A DNA stretch of 64,000 nt, taken from positions 1 through 64,000 of the forward strand of contig JAHEZJ010000026.1 in NCBI GenBank assembly GCA_023251135.1, read 5' to 3'. A program made the position numbers and the translations under genes. The notes beneath the pieces are model-generated. The model searched no databases and had not been told where the DNA came from. It saw only the letters and a list, made by a program, of their open reading frames with translations. Positions 46,011 to 56,098 of this stretch are shown here, in pieces. This DNA is from Flavobacterium sp. (GTDB lineage Bacteria > Bacteroidota > Bacteroidia > Flavobacteriales > Flavobacteriaceae). How positions within the stretch are numbered: position 1 is the first letter of the stretch; each line of letters begins with the position of its first letter.

Positions 46011-47399
46011 ATGACTTTAATAAAATCAATTTCAGGGATACGAGGGACAATCGGTGGAAAAGTAGGAGATAACCTGACTCCTGTTGATGCGGTGAAATTT
46101 GCATCGGCATATGGAACTTTTCTGAAAAACAATACATCAAAAGAAAAATTAACCGTAGTGATTGGTCGTGACGCTAGAATTTCGGGGCCAATGATTCACA
46201 ATCTTGTCGTGAATACTTTAATAGGTTTAGGAATTAATGTAATTGACCTTGGACTTTCTACAACACCAACTGTAGAGGTAGCGGTTCCGTTAGAAAAGGC
46301 AGACGGAGGAATCATTTTAACGGCTTCCCACAATCCAAAACAATGGAATGCTTTGAAACTGTTGAATGCAAAAGGCGAATTTTTAAGCGGTGAAGAAGGG
46401 GCTAAAATTCTTGAAATCGCTGAAGCAGAAGCTTTCGATTTCTCGGATGTTGACAGTTTAGGTGAAATTACCATCAATGATGCGTATATGGATATTCACA
46501 TCGACGAGGTTTTAAATTTGCCTTTGGTAGATGTTGAAGCCGTAAAAGCTGCAAAATTTAAAGTAGTAGTTGACGGAGTAAATTCTTCCGGAGGAATCAT
46601 TATTCCAAAATTACTGGAATTAATGGGCGTTGAAGTAGTAAAATTGTATTGCGAACCAAACGGACATTTTCCACATAACCCAGAACCGTTAAAAGAGCAT
46701 TTAACTGATATTTCGGAGTTGGTAGTAAAAGAGAAAGCACATTTAGGAGTTGTTGTTGATCCGGATGTAGACCGTTTGGCATTTATATCTGAAGATGGAG
46801 AGATGTTTGGAGAAGAATACACTTTGGTAGCTTGTGCAGATTATGTGTTGAGTAAAACTCCCGGAAATACAGTTTCTAACATGTCATCGTCACGTGCTTT
46901 GCGCGATGTAACCGTTGCTCATGGCGGGAAATACGAAGCCAGCGCTGTTGGTGAAGTAAACGTAGTAGCCTTAATGAAGAAAAACAATGCTATTATTGGA
47001 GGTGAAGGTAACGGTGGAATTATTTATCCGGAATCTCATTACGGAAGAGATAGTTTGGTAGGTGTTGCTTTATTCCTGACGCATTTAGCCAACAAAAAAA
47101 TGTCTGTTTCGGCATTACGCGCTTCTTACCCGGAATATTATATGAGTAAAAATAAAATTGAATTAACACCACAAATCGATGTTGATGCAATTTTGGTGGC
47201 CATGACTGAAAAGTACAAAAACGAAGATATTAGCACCATTGATGGTGTGAAAATTGATTTTGCTACAGAATGGGTTCATTTAAGAAAATCAAACACAGAG
47301 CCGATCATCAGAATTTATACAGAAGCTCCTTCTCAGGAAAAAGCCGATGTTTTGGCACTTCGAATCATTGATGAAATAAAAGCGGTTGCAGGAATCTAA
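46011..47399 (+). CDS. glmM: Phosphoglucosamine mutase
   Basis: Converts glucosamine 6-phosphate to glucosamine 1-phosphate for UDP-GlcNAc, cell-wall and LPS synthesis. The 462-residue alpha-D-phosphohexomutase has SGIRGTIGG at the start, VVIGRDAR, the phosphoserine Ser106 in TASHNPKQWN, the metal-binding DPDVDRLAF, GEGNGG and the C-terminal phosphate-binding RKSNTEPIIRIY. The family also includes phosphomannomutases, but the start and loop sequences match the Bacteroidetes GlmM type. Confidence 0.93.
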   Translation: MTLIKSISGIRGTIGGKVGDNLTPVDAVKFASAYGTFLKNNTSKEKLTVVIGRDARISGPMIHNLVVNTLIGLGINVIDLGLSTTPTVEVAVPLEKADGGIILTASHNPKQWNALKLLNAKGEFLSGEEGAKILEIAEAEAFDFSDVDSLGEITINDAYMDIHIDEVLNLPLVDVEAVKAAKFKVVVDGVNSSGGIIIPKLLELMGVEVVKLYCEPNGHFPHNPEPLKEHLTDISELVVKEKAHLGVVVDPDVDRLAFISEDGEMFGEEYTLVACADYVLSKTPGNTVSNMSSSRALRDVTVAHGGKYEASAVGEVNVVALMKKNNAIIGGEGNGGIIYPESHYGRDSLVGVALFLTHLANKKMSVSALRASYPEYYMSKNKIELTPQIDVDAILVAMTEKYKNEDISTIDGVKIDFATEWVHLRKSNTEPIIRIYTEAPSQEKADVLALRIIDEIKAVAGI

Positions 47400-47420
47400 T
47401 TCGCTGTCGTTACTATAAAT

Positions 47421-47458
47421 AAAAACACCTTTTTCGTTAATGAAAAAGGTGTTTTTTA
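47421..47458. terminator. Bidirectional terminator between glmM and the acyltransferase gene
   Basis: AAAAACACCTTTTTC and GAAAAAGGTGTTTTT flank GTTAAT, with T-rich flanks on both strands, between convergent stops at 47399 and 47476. Confidence 0.9.
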
Positions 47459-47475
47459 TTTGGTTCAAAAATGAA

Positions 47476-48348
47476 TTATTCAATGCGGTGTTTCCATCTT
47501 TTGTGCGTCCATAAATAGTATTCTGGCGCTTCATAAATTTGTTTTTCTACTTCTCTTAAGTACTTTTCAGTAATGTCGAAATTCTCATAATCATTCGGAT
47601 TGTCTGCGATAGGTACAAAGGTAGCTTCATAATAACCACGGGCTACTTTTTTTACTTTTACAAAAATCACACTCAGATCGTATTTTTTAGCCAGCATTTC
47701 GGCACCTGTATGTACCGGAACTTCGATTCCCATAAATTTCATCGAATGAAAAATTCGGTCCAGTTTTGGCGATTGGTCACTTGCTAAACCGTACATGCTT
47801 AAAATTCCATCACGTTGGTTTTGAGCCATTGTTGGAATTGCTTTTCGGGTTTCAACCAATTCGGTATCGTATTTAGAACGTATTTTTCGAACCAGTTTAT
47901 CAAAGTAAGGGTTCGCTACTTTTTTATAAACAGCAATACCTTGAAAAGCAATTTTAGGGTTAATAGTCAAAAGCCATTCATAACTGGCGTAATGTGCCGC
48001 TACCAGTATAGTGCTTTTGCCTTTTTGTGCATACTCGTTTACAAGATCAAGATTTGTTGTTTTAAATCTTTTCTCCATTTCTTGGGGAGAAATACTCATG
48101 GTCTTGATCATTTCCAAAAACATATCACACATATGTTTGTAGAATTTCTTCTCGATTTCTTTTCGTTCAGAATCGTTTAAATGTGGTAAAGTAAGCTTTA
48201 AGTTTTCGCGAACCACCTTTTTGCGGTACCCCACAATTCTGTAAATGATGAAATATACACAATCAGAAAACCAGTAAAATATTCGGAAAGGAAGGATAGA
48301 GATCAGCCAGAGAAAAGGGAAGGCTATGATATAAACGAGAAATTGCAT
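47476..48348 (-). CDS. Lipid A biosynthesis acyltransferase (LpxL/HtrB family)
   Basis: A 290-residue inner-membrane acyltransferase that adds a secondary acyl chain to lipid A or a similar acceptor. It has an N-terminal membrane anchor (LVYIIAFPFLWLISILPF), the NLKLTLPHLNDSER segment, the catalytic HxxxxE motif as HYASYEW, and GLASDQSPK and TGAEMLAKKY further on. It ends PEYYLWTHKRWKHR as usual. Single gene ending at a terminator shared with glmM. Confidence 0.92.
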   Translation of the reverse strand: MQFLVYIIAFPFLWLISILPFRIFYWFSDCVYFIIYRIVGYRKKVVRENLKLTLPHLNDSERKEIEKKFYKHMCDMFLEMIKTMSISPQEMEKRFKTTNLDLVNEYAQKGKSTILVAAHYASYEWLLTINPKIAFQGIAVYKKVANPYFDKLVRKIRSKYDTELVETRKAIPTMAQNQRDGILSMYGLASDQSPKLDRIFHSMKFMGIEVPVHTGAEMLAKKYDLSVIFVKVKKVARGYYEATFVPIADNPNDYENFDITEKYLREVEKQIYEAPEYYLWTHKRWKHRIE

Positions 48349-48461
48349 GTATTGTTTTTTTTACAAATATAAAGCAAAAATGAATTACGATTGATATTTT
48401 GGATTGATGCTAACATATGTTTAAGAATGACTATATTTACAATTCACAATAAAAGTTTTTT

Positions 48462-49100
48462 ATGAATACCATTTTGATTGGAATTATAGTTGCCAATGTT
48501 TTGATTAGTTATCAGGGTTTCAACAATCTTGCTTTTTTTAGAAAATATGAGTTTCATGTAGGAAGTATTCGCTCAGGAGAACAGATTAGAATGCTTTCAT
48601 CAGGTTTTTTACACGCCGATATGATGCATTTGCTTTTTAATATGCTTACGCTTTGGTTTTTCGCTCCGGTGGTATTGCAATGGTTGGGTAATTTTTCTTT
48701 TCTGTTGATTTATTTTGGAAGTTTAATTTTCGGAAGTTTATTAACGATGCTGTTTCATAAAAACGATTACAGCTACAGAGCAGTAGGGGCATCGGGTGCG
48801 GTGACGGGCGTTTTGTACTCTGCCATATTGTTACAGCCGGATATGATGCTGGGCATCTTTTTTGTCCTGCCAATACCGGCCTATTTATTTGGAATTTTAT
48901 ATTTATTGTATTCGATATACGGAATGAAGGCCAAAAATGATAATATTGGCCATACAGCACATTTTGGAGGTGCAATTGGAGGATATTTGATAACTTTGAT
49001 CAAAGAGCCTTCCTTATTTGTAGATCATAGCTTAATGGTGATACTGTTGGCGATCCCAATTTTTATCCTTTTCGTGATGGCTAAATTGGGGAAATTGTAA
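48462..49100 (+). CDS. Rhomboid-family intramembrane serine protease
   Basis: A 212-residue membrane protease with six predicted transmembrane segments. The catalytic dyad is Ser111 in VGASGAVTG and His167 in HTAHFGGAIGGYL. HADMMHLLFNMLTLWFF carries the HxxxN motif near the oxyanion site. It cleaves transmembrane or surface proteins within the membrane; the substrate is unknown. It is co-directional with the following SIMPL gene, 53 bases away. Confidence 0.93.
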   Translation: MNTILIGIIVANVLISYQGFNNLAFFRKYEFHVGSIRSGEQIRMLSSGFLHADMMHLLFNMLTLWFFAPVVLQWLGNFSFLLIYFGSLIFGSLLTMLFHKNDYSYRAVGASGAVTGVLYSAILLQPDMMLGIFFVLPIPAYLFGILYLLYSIYGMKAKNDNIGHTAHFGGAIGGYLITLIKEPSLFVDHSLMVILLAIPIFILFVMAKLGKL

Positions 49101-49153
49101 CAATGGCACAACTTTTGAAAGGTCACTAATCAAATAATTTAAATATAACTAAA

Positions 49154-49846
49154 ATGAAGAAAGTAGTATTATTTTTAACAATCATGTTTATGTCTATGTC
49201 TTACGCACAAGAAGTCAAACAAATTCCACAAATCAATGTAAGTGGTGAAGGAAAAGTAAAAATAGCACCAGATCAGGTTTGTATTTCAGCTACGGTTGAA
49301 ACAAAAGGGAATAATGCTAAAGATGTCAAAAAACAAAACGACGAAAAAATCGACGCTGTTTTGAAGTTCATCAAAAAAATGAATGTTCCTGTTGCTGATT
49401 ATAAAACAAAACAGGTTTCGCTTAATCCGCAATACGATTACGAAAAAAAGAAAACAAGTTATAATGCTACGCAAACTGTAGAAATTGTATTGAAAGATTT
49501 ATCTAAATACGATGAAGTAATGGAAGGTTTAGTACAACAGGGAATCAATCGTATCGATAATGTTTCTTTTGAATCTTCTAAATTGGCACAACACCAATCA
49601 GAAGCCCGTAAATTAGCTATTAAAGATGCTAAAGCAAAGGCAGAAGACTACGTTTCAGTTTTAGGACAAAAAGTAGGTAAAGCGATTACAATCTCAGATA
49701 ACTCTCAGGTGTACAACCCAAGACCAATGTATGCAGCGATGAAATCAATGGCTATGGATACTAACGGTGGTGCTGAAAACGAAACGCTTGCAGTTGGAGA
49801 AATTGAAATTACAGCAAACGTAAATGTAAGCTTTGTGTTAGACTAG
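49154..49846 (+). CDS. Periplasmic SIMPL-domain (DUF541) protein
   Basis: A 230-residue exported protein with a signal peptide (MKKVVLFLTIMFMSMSYAQ) and a SIMPL/DUF541 domain: INVSGEGKVKIAPDQVCIS at the start, YNATQTVEIVLKDLSKYD in the middle, and EARKLAIKDAKAKAEDYVSVLGQKVGK towards the end. Family members form ring-like oligomers in the periplasm; E. coli YggE is linked to oxidative-stress tolerance. The role here is inferred from family. Confidence 0.9.
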   Translation: MKKVVLFLTIMFMSMSYAQEVKQIPQINVSGEGKVKIAPDQVCISATVETKGNNAKDVKKQNDEKIDAVLKFIKKMNVPVADYKTKQVSLNPQYDYEKKKTSYNATQTVEIVLKDLSKYDEVMEGLVQQGINRIDNVSFESSKLAQHQSEARKLAIKDAKAKAEDYVSVLGQKVGKAITISDNSQVYNPRPMYAAMKSMAMDTNGGAENETLAVGEIEITANVNVSFVLD

Positions 49847-49863
49847 ATCTAAAATAACAATAC

Positions 49864-49906
49864 AAAAATCCCAAATTCCAATTTAAAAGGAGTTTGGGAT
49901 TTTTTG
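49864..49906. terminator. Terminator after the SIMPL gene
   Basis: AAAAATCCCAAATTCC pairs with GGAGTTTGGGATTTTTT with a few mismatches near the loop and a T tail; it lies between the SIMPL stop and the convergent thioesterase gene. Confidence 0.75.
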
Positions 49907-49961
49907 TTTTTTGTAGGGGGCAGTTTAACCCCAAAATATAAAATGTTCGGGATCTTCCGAA

Positions 49962-50378
49962 TTATAGTTGCAGCGAAGGCGCATCCGTAAAATTTGCTTT
50001 CAGTTCTTCAGGCAAATAAGGTCTGCCTCCCGCAGCGGGAATACAGGTTCCTGTAAATACTGCTGAAGCCATTATCTTTCCGTTTTTAATGATCGATTGT
50101 TTAAAATGCAAACGGGGTAATCCCTGGGCATCGGTATAAACAGCACAGTTAACATCAAAATTATCGTCTTTTTTTAGCGACCGGATAAATTTGATGCTAT
50201 ATTCAGATAAAACCATAAACACGCCGTTTTCTGCCTGTTGGACAAAGTCAAAACCTAAAACATCTTTTATAAAAGCATGACGGCATTCTTCCATATAAAA
50301 GGGGTAGTACAAGCCGTCCATAATGCCTTGCACGTCTATGTGTTCTTCTGCAACAGTGTAATTTTTTAAATATTCCAT
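49962..50378 (-). CDS. Hotdog-fold acyl-CoA thioesterase (4HBT family)
   Basis: A 138-residue hotdog-fold protein similar to YbgC/4-hydroxybenzoyl-CoA thioesterases. The N-terminal EEHIDVQGIMDGLYYPFYMEE matches the family pattern DxxGixxhxxYxxxxe with the usual catalytic-site spacing, and the rest has the strand pattern FMVLSEYSIKFIRSLKKDD and FKQSIIKNGKIMASAVFTGTC. Substrate acyl group unknown. Stands alone, convergent with the SIMPL gene. Confidence 0.78.
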   Translation of the reverse strand: MEYLKNYTVAEEHIDVQGIMDGLYYPFYMEECRHAFIKDVLGFDFVQQAENGVFMVLSEYSIKFIRSLKKDDNFDVNCAVYTDAQGLPRLHFKQSIIKNGKIMASAVFTGTCIPAAGGRPYLPEELKANFTDAPSLQL

Positions 50379-50797
50379 ATATAATTAAAGTTAGAATTCA
50401 TTAAACGTATTTTCTTACAGTTTATTACGATGTAATTCTCGTTTCTTTTAGATAGTTTTCACGTAAAAATACATCAAAAGTATAAACTTTAAGAACCAAG
50501 TAAACCGCTGATTTTTAGTGTCTTTTTAAACGGAAAAAGCACTTACATATTTTGTTTTTAATTGTAAGAATGAAGATTAATTGTGTTAAAAAGTAAGATT
50601 AGGGCAAAAAACAATAATATAATATCATTTGATAATAATATAACATAAAAATAACACTTGGGTTAGGATTAGATTTGGAAGATAAATTTGCAACACAGGT
50701 CAAATACTTTGATTTAAATCGTAATAAATTAAGATTTAAATTATCTGTCTTGCAAATAATTAACAAAACAAAAAAAAGCTAACCAAAAACAAGTATT
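50379..50797. other. AT-rich intergenic region with the protease promoter
   Basis: A 419-bp gap without an open frame. It is very rich in TAATATTATAA-like text around 50610-50650. TTG at 50658, a 22-base spacer and TAAATTTG (50683-50690) form a Bacteroidetes-type promoter for the M43 protease, giving a leader of about 100 bases. Confidence 0.6.
50658..50690 (+). promoter_or_regulatory. Promoter of the M43 protease gene
   Basis: TTG, 22-base spacer, then TAAATTTG, an exact match to TAnnTTTG. Confidence 0.6.
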
Positions 50798-53700
50798 ATG
50801 AAAAAGCAACTACTTTTATTAGTGTTGTGCTGTCTCTGGATCGCCCAGGGAATTAGAGCACAAGACTTAATCGGGCCTTCGCACAGCTGTCGCACAAAGG
50901 AGGTCAATGAATTGCAATTGAAGAACCACCCCGGTTCTTTAAAAGAGAATAAAGCTTTTAATCTTTTTAGTAAAGAGTATGCTAAAAAGAGGAGTACCGG
51001 AAAGAGTTCTGAAAATACGACCTACATCATACCGGTTGTTTTTCACGTGTACGGAACTTCATTCAATGGTAAAACGGTTACACTTCAAAAAATACAAGCA
51101 GCATTAAAAAATCTTAATGATGATTTTAAGGGGTTGAATGATGATTTCAATACCGTTGAACCCTTTTTTCAGGCCAGAAGAGGAACTTTAAATATCGAGT
51201 TCAGACTGGCACAAATCGATCCTAGCGGAAAATGTACTACCGGAGTAATTTTTGAAAGAAAAAAAGACGGTTACGGTAACGGAGGTGGTTACGACAACCA
51301 GATTCAGGCAGATGCATGGGACAACTACAAATACATGAACGTTTACATTCAAAACGATTTGTATGCCGATGGAGCAACCAACAATTCGGGAGTTTGCTGG
51401 TATCCGGATTCCTGGATGTCTGATAATAATCTGGCACGCTGCGTTTATAACGGAGCTTATTTGGGAGAGAATACCAATAAAGAATTTGCAGCGGTACTTA
51501 CGCACGAGTTCGGGCATTTCCTGAATCTGATTCACACTTTTGATGGTGGTTGTTCAGGGACCGATGAGGTAGATGATACTCCAAAAGAAGATGGAAAACA
51601 CTCTTTAGGCTGTGTACCGGGAACAAATTGTGACGGTGATAAAGTAAATATTGAAAACTATATGGGATACAATGCTGCACAAGGATGCAGTAAAATGTTT
51701 ACACAAGGACAGGTAACAAGAATGTTGGCTGCATTACAGCATCCGGCAAGAAGAACATTATGGACGGCACAAAATTTAACGGCTACTGGTGTCAATACCA
51801 CGGGAAGTAGTTTGGTTTCTGACATTACAAGTTTTAAAGAAGATGTTGCTAATAACGGAACGATCTCCGGCAGTGCCAACATTACATTAAGTGGAACGAC
51901 CTTTACAAAGTCGACGGGAACGTTAACTTCGGGTGTTGATTTTAGTGCTAATTTACCGGTTGGTTTAAGTGCGACGATTACAATCAATAGCAACAGTCAG
52001 GCTACAGTTACAATAACCGGAACAGCAACAGCTCATAATGCAAGTAATACGACTACTGGCGGAATCACTTTGTTGGCTCCTGCTTTGACCGGAGGAGTAA
52101 GCGGTATGCTTTGCGACGGATTGAGCTGGAATTTTAAATTTAGAGATCCGTATGGTATTTTCTTTGTGGATATTCCTGACATGACGGTTACACCAACATC
52201 TACCTGGAAATATTTTACGATTGAAAAAGGAGATGATCCAAAGTATGGCGTATGGCGATTTGCAGCCAACCATTTAAAAGTAGAAACGTATGGAAAAAGA
52301 CTGATAACCAACACAGGAACAAATAATATTACTGCTCTTGGTTTTAACACTGCTATTAATGCAAGCAGTAATTTTACGGCACCGGGAGCTTATCCAAACC
52401 AATTAGATCTTAGAACTTCTTCTTATAAGGCTTGGGATGGTAAAACGGATTATTTTGGTTTTGAATATACCATCGATGGCGAAAAATGTTATGGTTGGTT
52501 AAAAGCCGTGGTTGCCGCAGATGGTTCGGGATACACTATTGTAGAATATGCTTATAACACGCAACCAGGTGGAACAATCTACACCGGAATGACAGATAAA
52601 GTCGCGTTAAGTGTTTCTCCGGCTGTTCTTTCTGAAGCAGCTGTCAACAATGGAAGTGTTTCGCAGACTTCTTCTTTTAAATTAACGACCAATAACGGAA
52701 CTTTTGTTAAGAATTCAGGAGAATTAACTCCCGGAGTCGATTATACCATTAGTGGTGTTCCGGCAGGTTTAAGCGCTAAATTAAATGTCATTAGCAATAC
52801 CGAAGTACAATTGGCTTTTACCGGAAATGCTGTTGCTCATCTGAAAGAAAACAGTGCTACAATTGCCATAACCTTTTTAAATCCGGCGATTACGGGAGGG
52901 GTAGCAACACTGTCCAGTTCGGGGACCTCTGTTAAAATTAACTTCAGAGATCCTTACGCCATTGTACATGTAAAAGACCTGAATTATACCGTAGATGCAG
53001 CAAATACCTGGAAATTCTTTAGAATTACAGCCGACGCTGACCAACAGGATTACGGAGTTTTTGTGGATAAAGGGGATCTTAAATTGGAGACCTATACAAA
53101 ATCTATTGTTTGTGAGGGGAACTCTTTAAATATGACTTTGATTGGAGCCAATCAGCTGATCAATGGCAGCAGTAACTTTGTTGAAGGAGGCAGTTATCCT
53201 AACCTGCACACTTTAAGAAATGCTTCTTATAAATCCTGGGATGGAAAAACCGGTTATATTGGTTTTACCTTTACAATTGCAGGAGAAGCTTGTTACGGCT
53301 GGTTTAAAGTAAAAGTAAATGCCAAGGGTACAGCTTATACTTTATTGGAATATGCCTATAACACAGAACCTGGAGCCGGTATCAATACCGAAGATATTCC
53401 GGTAGATCTTTCGGTTCATTTGGCCAATACCCCGGATGAGATCAATGAAAATGCGATGAGTAACGATGGAAGCTTTGACACAAAAGTAACCATTCAGCTT
53501 ACCACAAACGGCGGAACTTTTACAAAAAGTTCAGGAAGCCTGGTTCAGGGAACAGATTTTACGGTAACAGGACTACCGGCAGGTTTAACCGCAGAAATTA
53601 CAGTACTAAACAGTACAACAGCAGAGTTAAGTTATACGGGGAAAGCAACAGCTAATGAAGCGTCAAATACAACCACTGCAACCATTACTTTCCTGAATCC

Positions 53701-56098
53701 TGCAATTACCGGAGGGGCTGCTATTTTGGATAGTGATAATTTTACGACGAAGTTTAATTTCAAGAATGCGTATAGAATTATTTATGTCGATATGCCAACT
53801 CCTTTAACCGTATCGGTTACGGGTTCGAAATGGATTCCTTTTAATATCTCAGCTGAAGCAGACAATGCCAGTTATGGTTTATTTGTTGAAGGCAGCGATT
53901 TAAAATTAGAAAATTATAATAAAGATTTAGTTTGTGAATCCGGAATTAATAACATTTCGTACCTGGGCTATAACGTTACCATTAGTGGAGCGAGCAATTG
54001 GAACGGAACAAGAGTTCCTACTTTAAGAAGCAGTTCTTATAAAGTGTGGGACGGTAAAAAAGGGTACATCGGATTTAAATATACAAAAGATGGACATTCT
54101 TATTACGGTTATTTTGAAACCACTGTAAGCGCAGACGGTCAGAGTTATACAATCGATAAATATGCTTATAATACGGCACCGGAAGGTTCGATTACCACTC
54201 CTGCTTTATTTGCCCATATTTCTAATGTTCCGGCCAGTATTTCTGAAGATGTGTCCAGTAACAATGGTACTTTTGGTACTACTGTAGCATTGACAATCGA
54301 TGGTGGAACTTTTGCAAAAAGTCAGGGCAATCTGGTTGAAGGTACTGATTATACGATCGCAGGGTTACCTTCAGGTTTAACAGCCAGCATCACTATAACA
54401 AGCAGTACAACAGCGCAGGTAACGTATTCTGGTAAAGCGGTATCAAATGATTTATTGGATGCAGCCACAGCAACCGTTACATTTTTAGATCCTGCCATTA
54501 CAGGCGGAGTTGCGAAACTGGACGTAGCTCATTTTACGACTGATTTTACTTATATCGATGCGTATAAAATTATTTATGTCGATTTGCCAGCTCCATTAAC
54601 AGTAGCTGTTGGAGGAACGACATGGAATTTTTTCAGAACTACAGCAGATGCCGATAATGCCGATTATGGATTGTTTGTTGAAGGAAGTAGTTTAAAACTG
54701 GAAACCTATAATAAAGAGTTAGTTTGTGAAGCCGGAGGCAACAATATTTCCTATGTGGGATATAACACTACAATTGATGGAACTAACAATTGGAATGGGA
54801 CCAGAGTTCCTGCTTTAAGAAGCAGTACTTATACCGTTTGGGATGGTAAAACAGGTTTCATTGGTTTTAAATATGCTAAAAACGGAGTTCCTTATTATGG
54901 CTATTTTGAAGCCGTTGTGAGTGCAGACGGTCAGAGTTATTCGATAAGTAAATATGCTTACAATACTGCTCCTAATGCTGCGATTACAACGCCTATCCAA
55001 TTAGGTATGGTGAAGATGACCAATACTCCGGCTGTAATTACTGAAGATGCGCCAACAAATGATGGTCGATTTTTGACCGCTATTAGTGTAAGCTTGACGA
55101 CAAATGGCGGAACTTTTACAAAAAACTCAGGTAATTTAACAGAAGGAACCGACTTTACCGTAACAGGACTGCCGGCAGGTTTAACCACCGACATTGCGAT
55201 CGTAAACAATACTACGGCTAAGCTAACTTATATTGGTAAAGCCACAGCAAATGAGGCTGCTAATGCCACTGTAGCCACAATAACCTTCTTGGATGCGGCC
55301 ATTACTGGCGGAGCAGCTGTTTTAGAAAATAAATCGTTTACTACCGGATTTACTTTTATAAATGGGTATACCGTAGTGAAAGTAGATTTGCCAGCTCCAA
55401 TTATAGTATCGGCTTCAAATCCTTCAGGATCTTTTAGGATTACTGCGGAGGCAGATGGAAATGAGACCGAATTTAAACTACAGTATGGCGAAAATGGTTT
55501 GAAATTTTTGACCAATAACGGTTTAGTAAGTGAAACAGGAACAAATTCAATTAGTTTCATCGGAACCAATCAGACAATTGGTGGAAGCAACAACTGGAAT
55601 TCGTTGGGAGATGCAACAATTAGCAGTGCTGCTTACAATAACTGGAATGGAAAAACGGGATTCATAGGATTTACATTTGTTAATAGCGGAGTTTCTTATT
55701 ATGGTTATTTTGAAGCGGCTGTAAGTGCAGATGGAAAAAGTTTTGCAGTAATACGATATGCATACAGTGCAGGACCGCAGGCTTTAATTACAACGCCTGC
55801 TACAGTTAATCCTTTTACGTTTCCTACTTTGGGCACTGTTGATTTTGAAACCAAAGTTAGCTATACCCAATATCCAAACCCGTTCAATGAGGCAATAAAC
55901 ATTAGCTCTGCTTCATTTTCTGGAAAGAAAGTACAGGTGTTGATTTATAATGCTTTAGGGCAAAATATGTTCACTAAATCATATGATGCGTCATCTGATA
56001 TGATAACTATTGATGGCAGTAGTTTTACGAATGGTTTCTACTTCTTAAAAGTGACAGTAGACGGTAAAGTTCAGGCGGTTAAAAAGATAATGAAATAG
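50798..56098 (+). CDS. M43 (pappalysin-like) zinc metalloprotease with five internal modules and T9SS type A C-terminal domain
   Basis: A 1,766-residue secreted protease. A signal peptide (MKKQLLLLVLCCLWIAQGIRAQ) is followed by an M43 catalytic domain (about 75-325) with zinc motif HEFGHFLNLIH (His236, Glu237, His240, His246) and the Met-turn NYMGY. From about residue 330 to 1,670 there are five modules of about 265 residues. Each starts with a calx-beta-like segment (PAxITEDxxxNDGxF, LPAGLTAxI) and ends with a beta segment (SYKxWDGKTGYIGF, YYGYFExxVSADG, KYAYNT). The last 80 residues (YPNPFNEAINI, VLIYNALGQNMF, GFYFLKVTVDGK) are a T9SS type A sorting domain. It probably acts on the cell surface or outside the cell. 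Confidence 0.94.
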   Translation: MKKQLLLLVLCCLWIAQGIRAQDLIGPSHSCRTKEVNELQLKNHPGSLKENKAFNLFSKEYAKKRSTGKSSENTTYIIPVVFHVYGTSFNGKTVTLQKIQAALKNLNDDFKGLNDDFNTVEPFFQARRGTLNIEFRLAQIDPSGKCTTGVIFERKKDGYGNGGGYDNQIQADAWDNYKYMNVYIQNDLYADGATNNSGVCWYPDSWMSDNNLARCVYNGAYLGENTNKEFAAVLTHEFGHFLNLIHTFDGGCSGTDEVDDTPKEDGKHSLGCVPGTNCDGDKVNIENYMGYNAAQGCSKMFTQGQVTRMLAALQHPARRTLWTAQNLTATGVNTTGSSLVSDITSFKEDVANNGTISGSANITLSGTTFTKSTGTLTSGVDFSANLPVGLSATITINSNSQATVTITGTATAHNASNTTTGGITLLAPALTGGVSGMLCDGLSWNFKFRDPYGIFFVDIPDMTVTPTSTWKYFTIEKGDDPKYGVWRFAANHLKVETYGKRLITNTGTNNITALGFNTAINASSNFTAPGAYPNQLDLRTSSYKAWDGKTDYFGFEYTIDGEKCYGWLKAVVAADGSGYTIVEYAYNTQPGGTIYTGMTDKVALSVSPAVLSEAAVNNGSVSQTSSFKLTTNNGTFVKNSGELTPGVDYTISGVPAGLSAKLNVISNTEVQLAFTGNAVAHLKENSATIAITFLNPAITGGVATLSSSGTSVKINFRDPYAIVHVKDLNYTVDAANTWKFFRITADADQQDYGVFVDKGDLKLETYTKSIVCEGNSLNMTLIGANQLINGSSNFVEGGSYPNLHTLRNASYKSWDGKTGYIGFTFTIAGEACYGWFKVKVNAKGTAYTLLEYAYNTEPGAGINTEDIPVDLSVHLANTPDEINENAMSNDGSFDTKVTIQLTTNGGTFTKSSGSLVQGTDFTVTGLPAGLTAEITVLNSTTAELSYTGKATANEASNTTTATITFLNPAITGGAAILDSDNFTTKFNFKNAYRIIYVDMPTPLTVSVTGSKWIPFNISAEADNASYGLFVEGSDLKLENYNKDLVCESGINNISYLGYNVTISGASNWNGTRVPTLRSSSYKVWDGKKGYIGFKYTKDGHSYYGYFETTVSADGQSYTIDKYAYNTAPEGSITTPALFAHISNVPASISEDVSSNNGTFGTTVALTIDGGTFAKSQGNLVEGTDYTIAGLPSGLTASITITSSTTAQVTYSGKAVSNDLLDAATATVTFLDPAITGGVAKLDVAHFTTDFTYIDAYKIIYVDLPAPLTVAVGGTTWNFFRTTADADNADYGLFVEGSSLKLETYNKELVCEAGGNNISYVGYNTTIDGTNNWNGTRVPALRSSTYTVWDGKTGFIGFKYAKNGVPYYGYFEAVVSADGQSYSISKYAYNTAPNAAITTPIQLGMVKMTNTPAVITEDAPTNDGRFLTAISVSLTTNGGTFTKNSGNLTEGTDFTVTGLPAGLTTDIAIVNNTTAKLTYIGKATANEAANATVATITFLDAAITGGAAVLENKSFTTGFTFINGYTVVKVDLPAPIIVSASNPSGSFRITAEADGNETEFKLQYGENGLKFLTNNGLVSETGTNSISFIGTNQTIGGSNNWNSLGDATISSAAYNNWNGKTGFIGFTFVNSGVSYYGYFEAAVSADGKSFAVIRYAYSAGPQALITTPATVNPFTFPTLGTVDFETKVSYTQYPNPFNEAINISSASFSGKKVQVLIYNALGQNMFTKSYDASSDMITIDGSSFTNGFYFLKVTVDGKVQAVKKIMK
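51780..55810 (+). repeat. Five in-gene modules of about 800 bp
   Basis: Module starts are near 51790, 52593, 53402, 54202 and 55003, a steady step of about 800 bp. Copies are recognisable at protein level (WDGKTGY, YAYNTxP) but diverged at DNA level, so the duplications are older than those in the SprB array at 1-2490. Confidence 0.85.
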
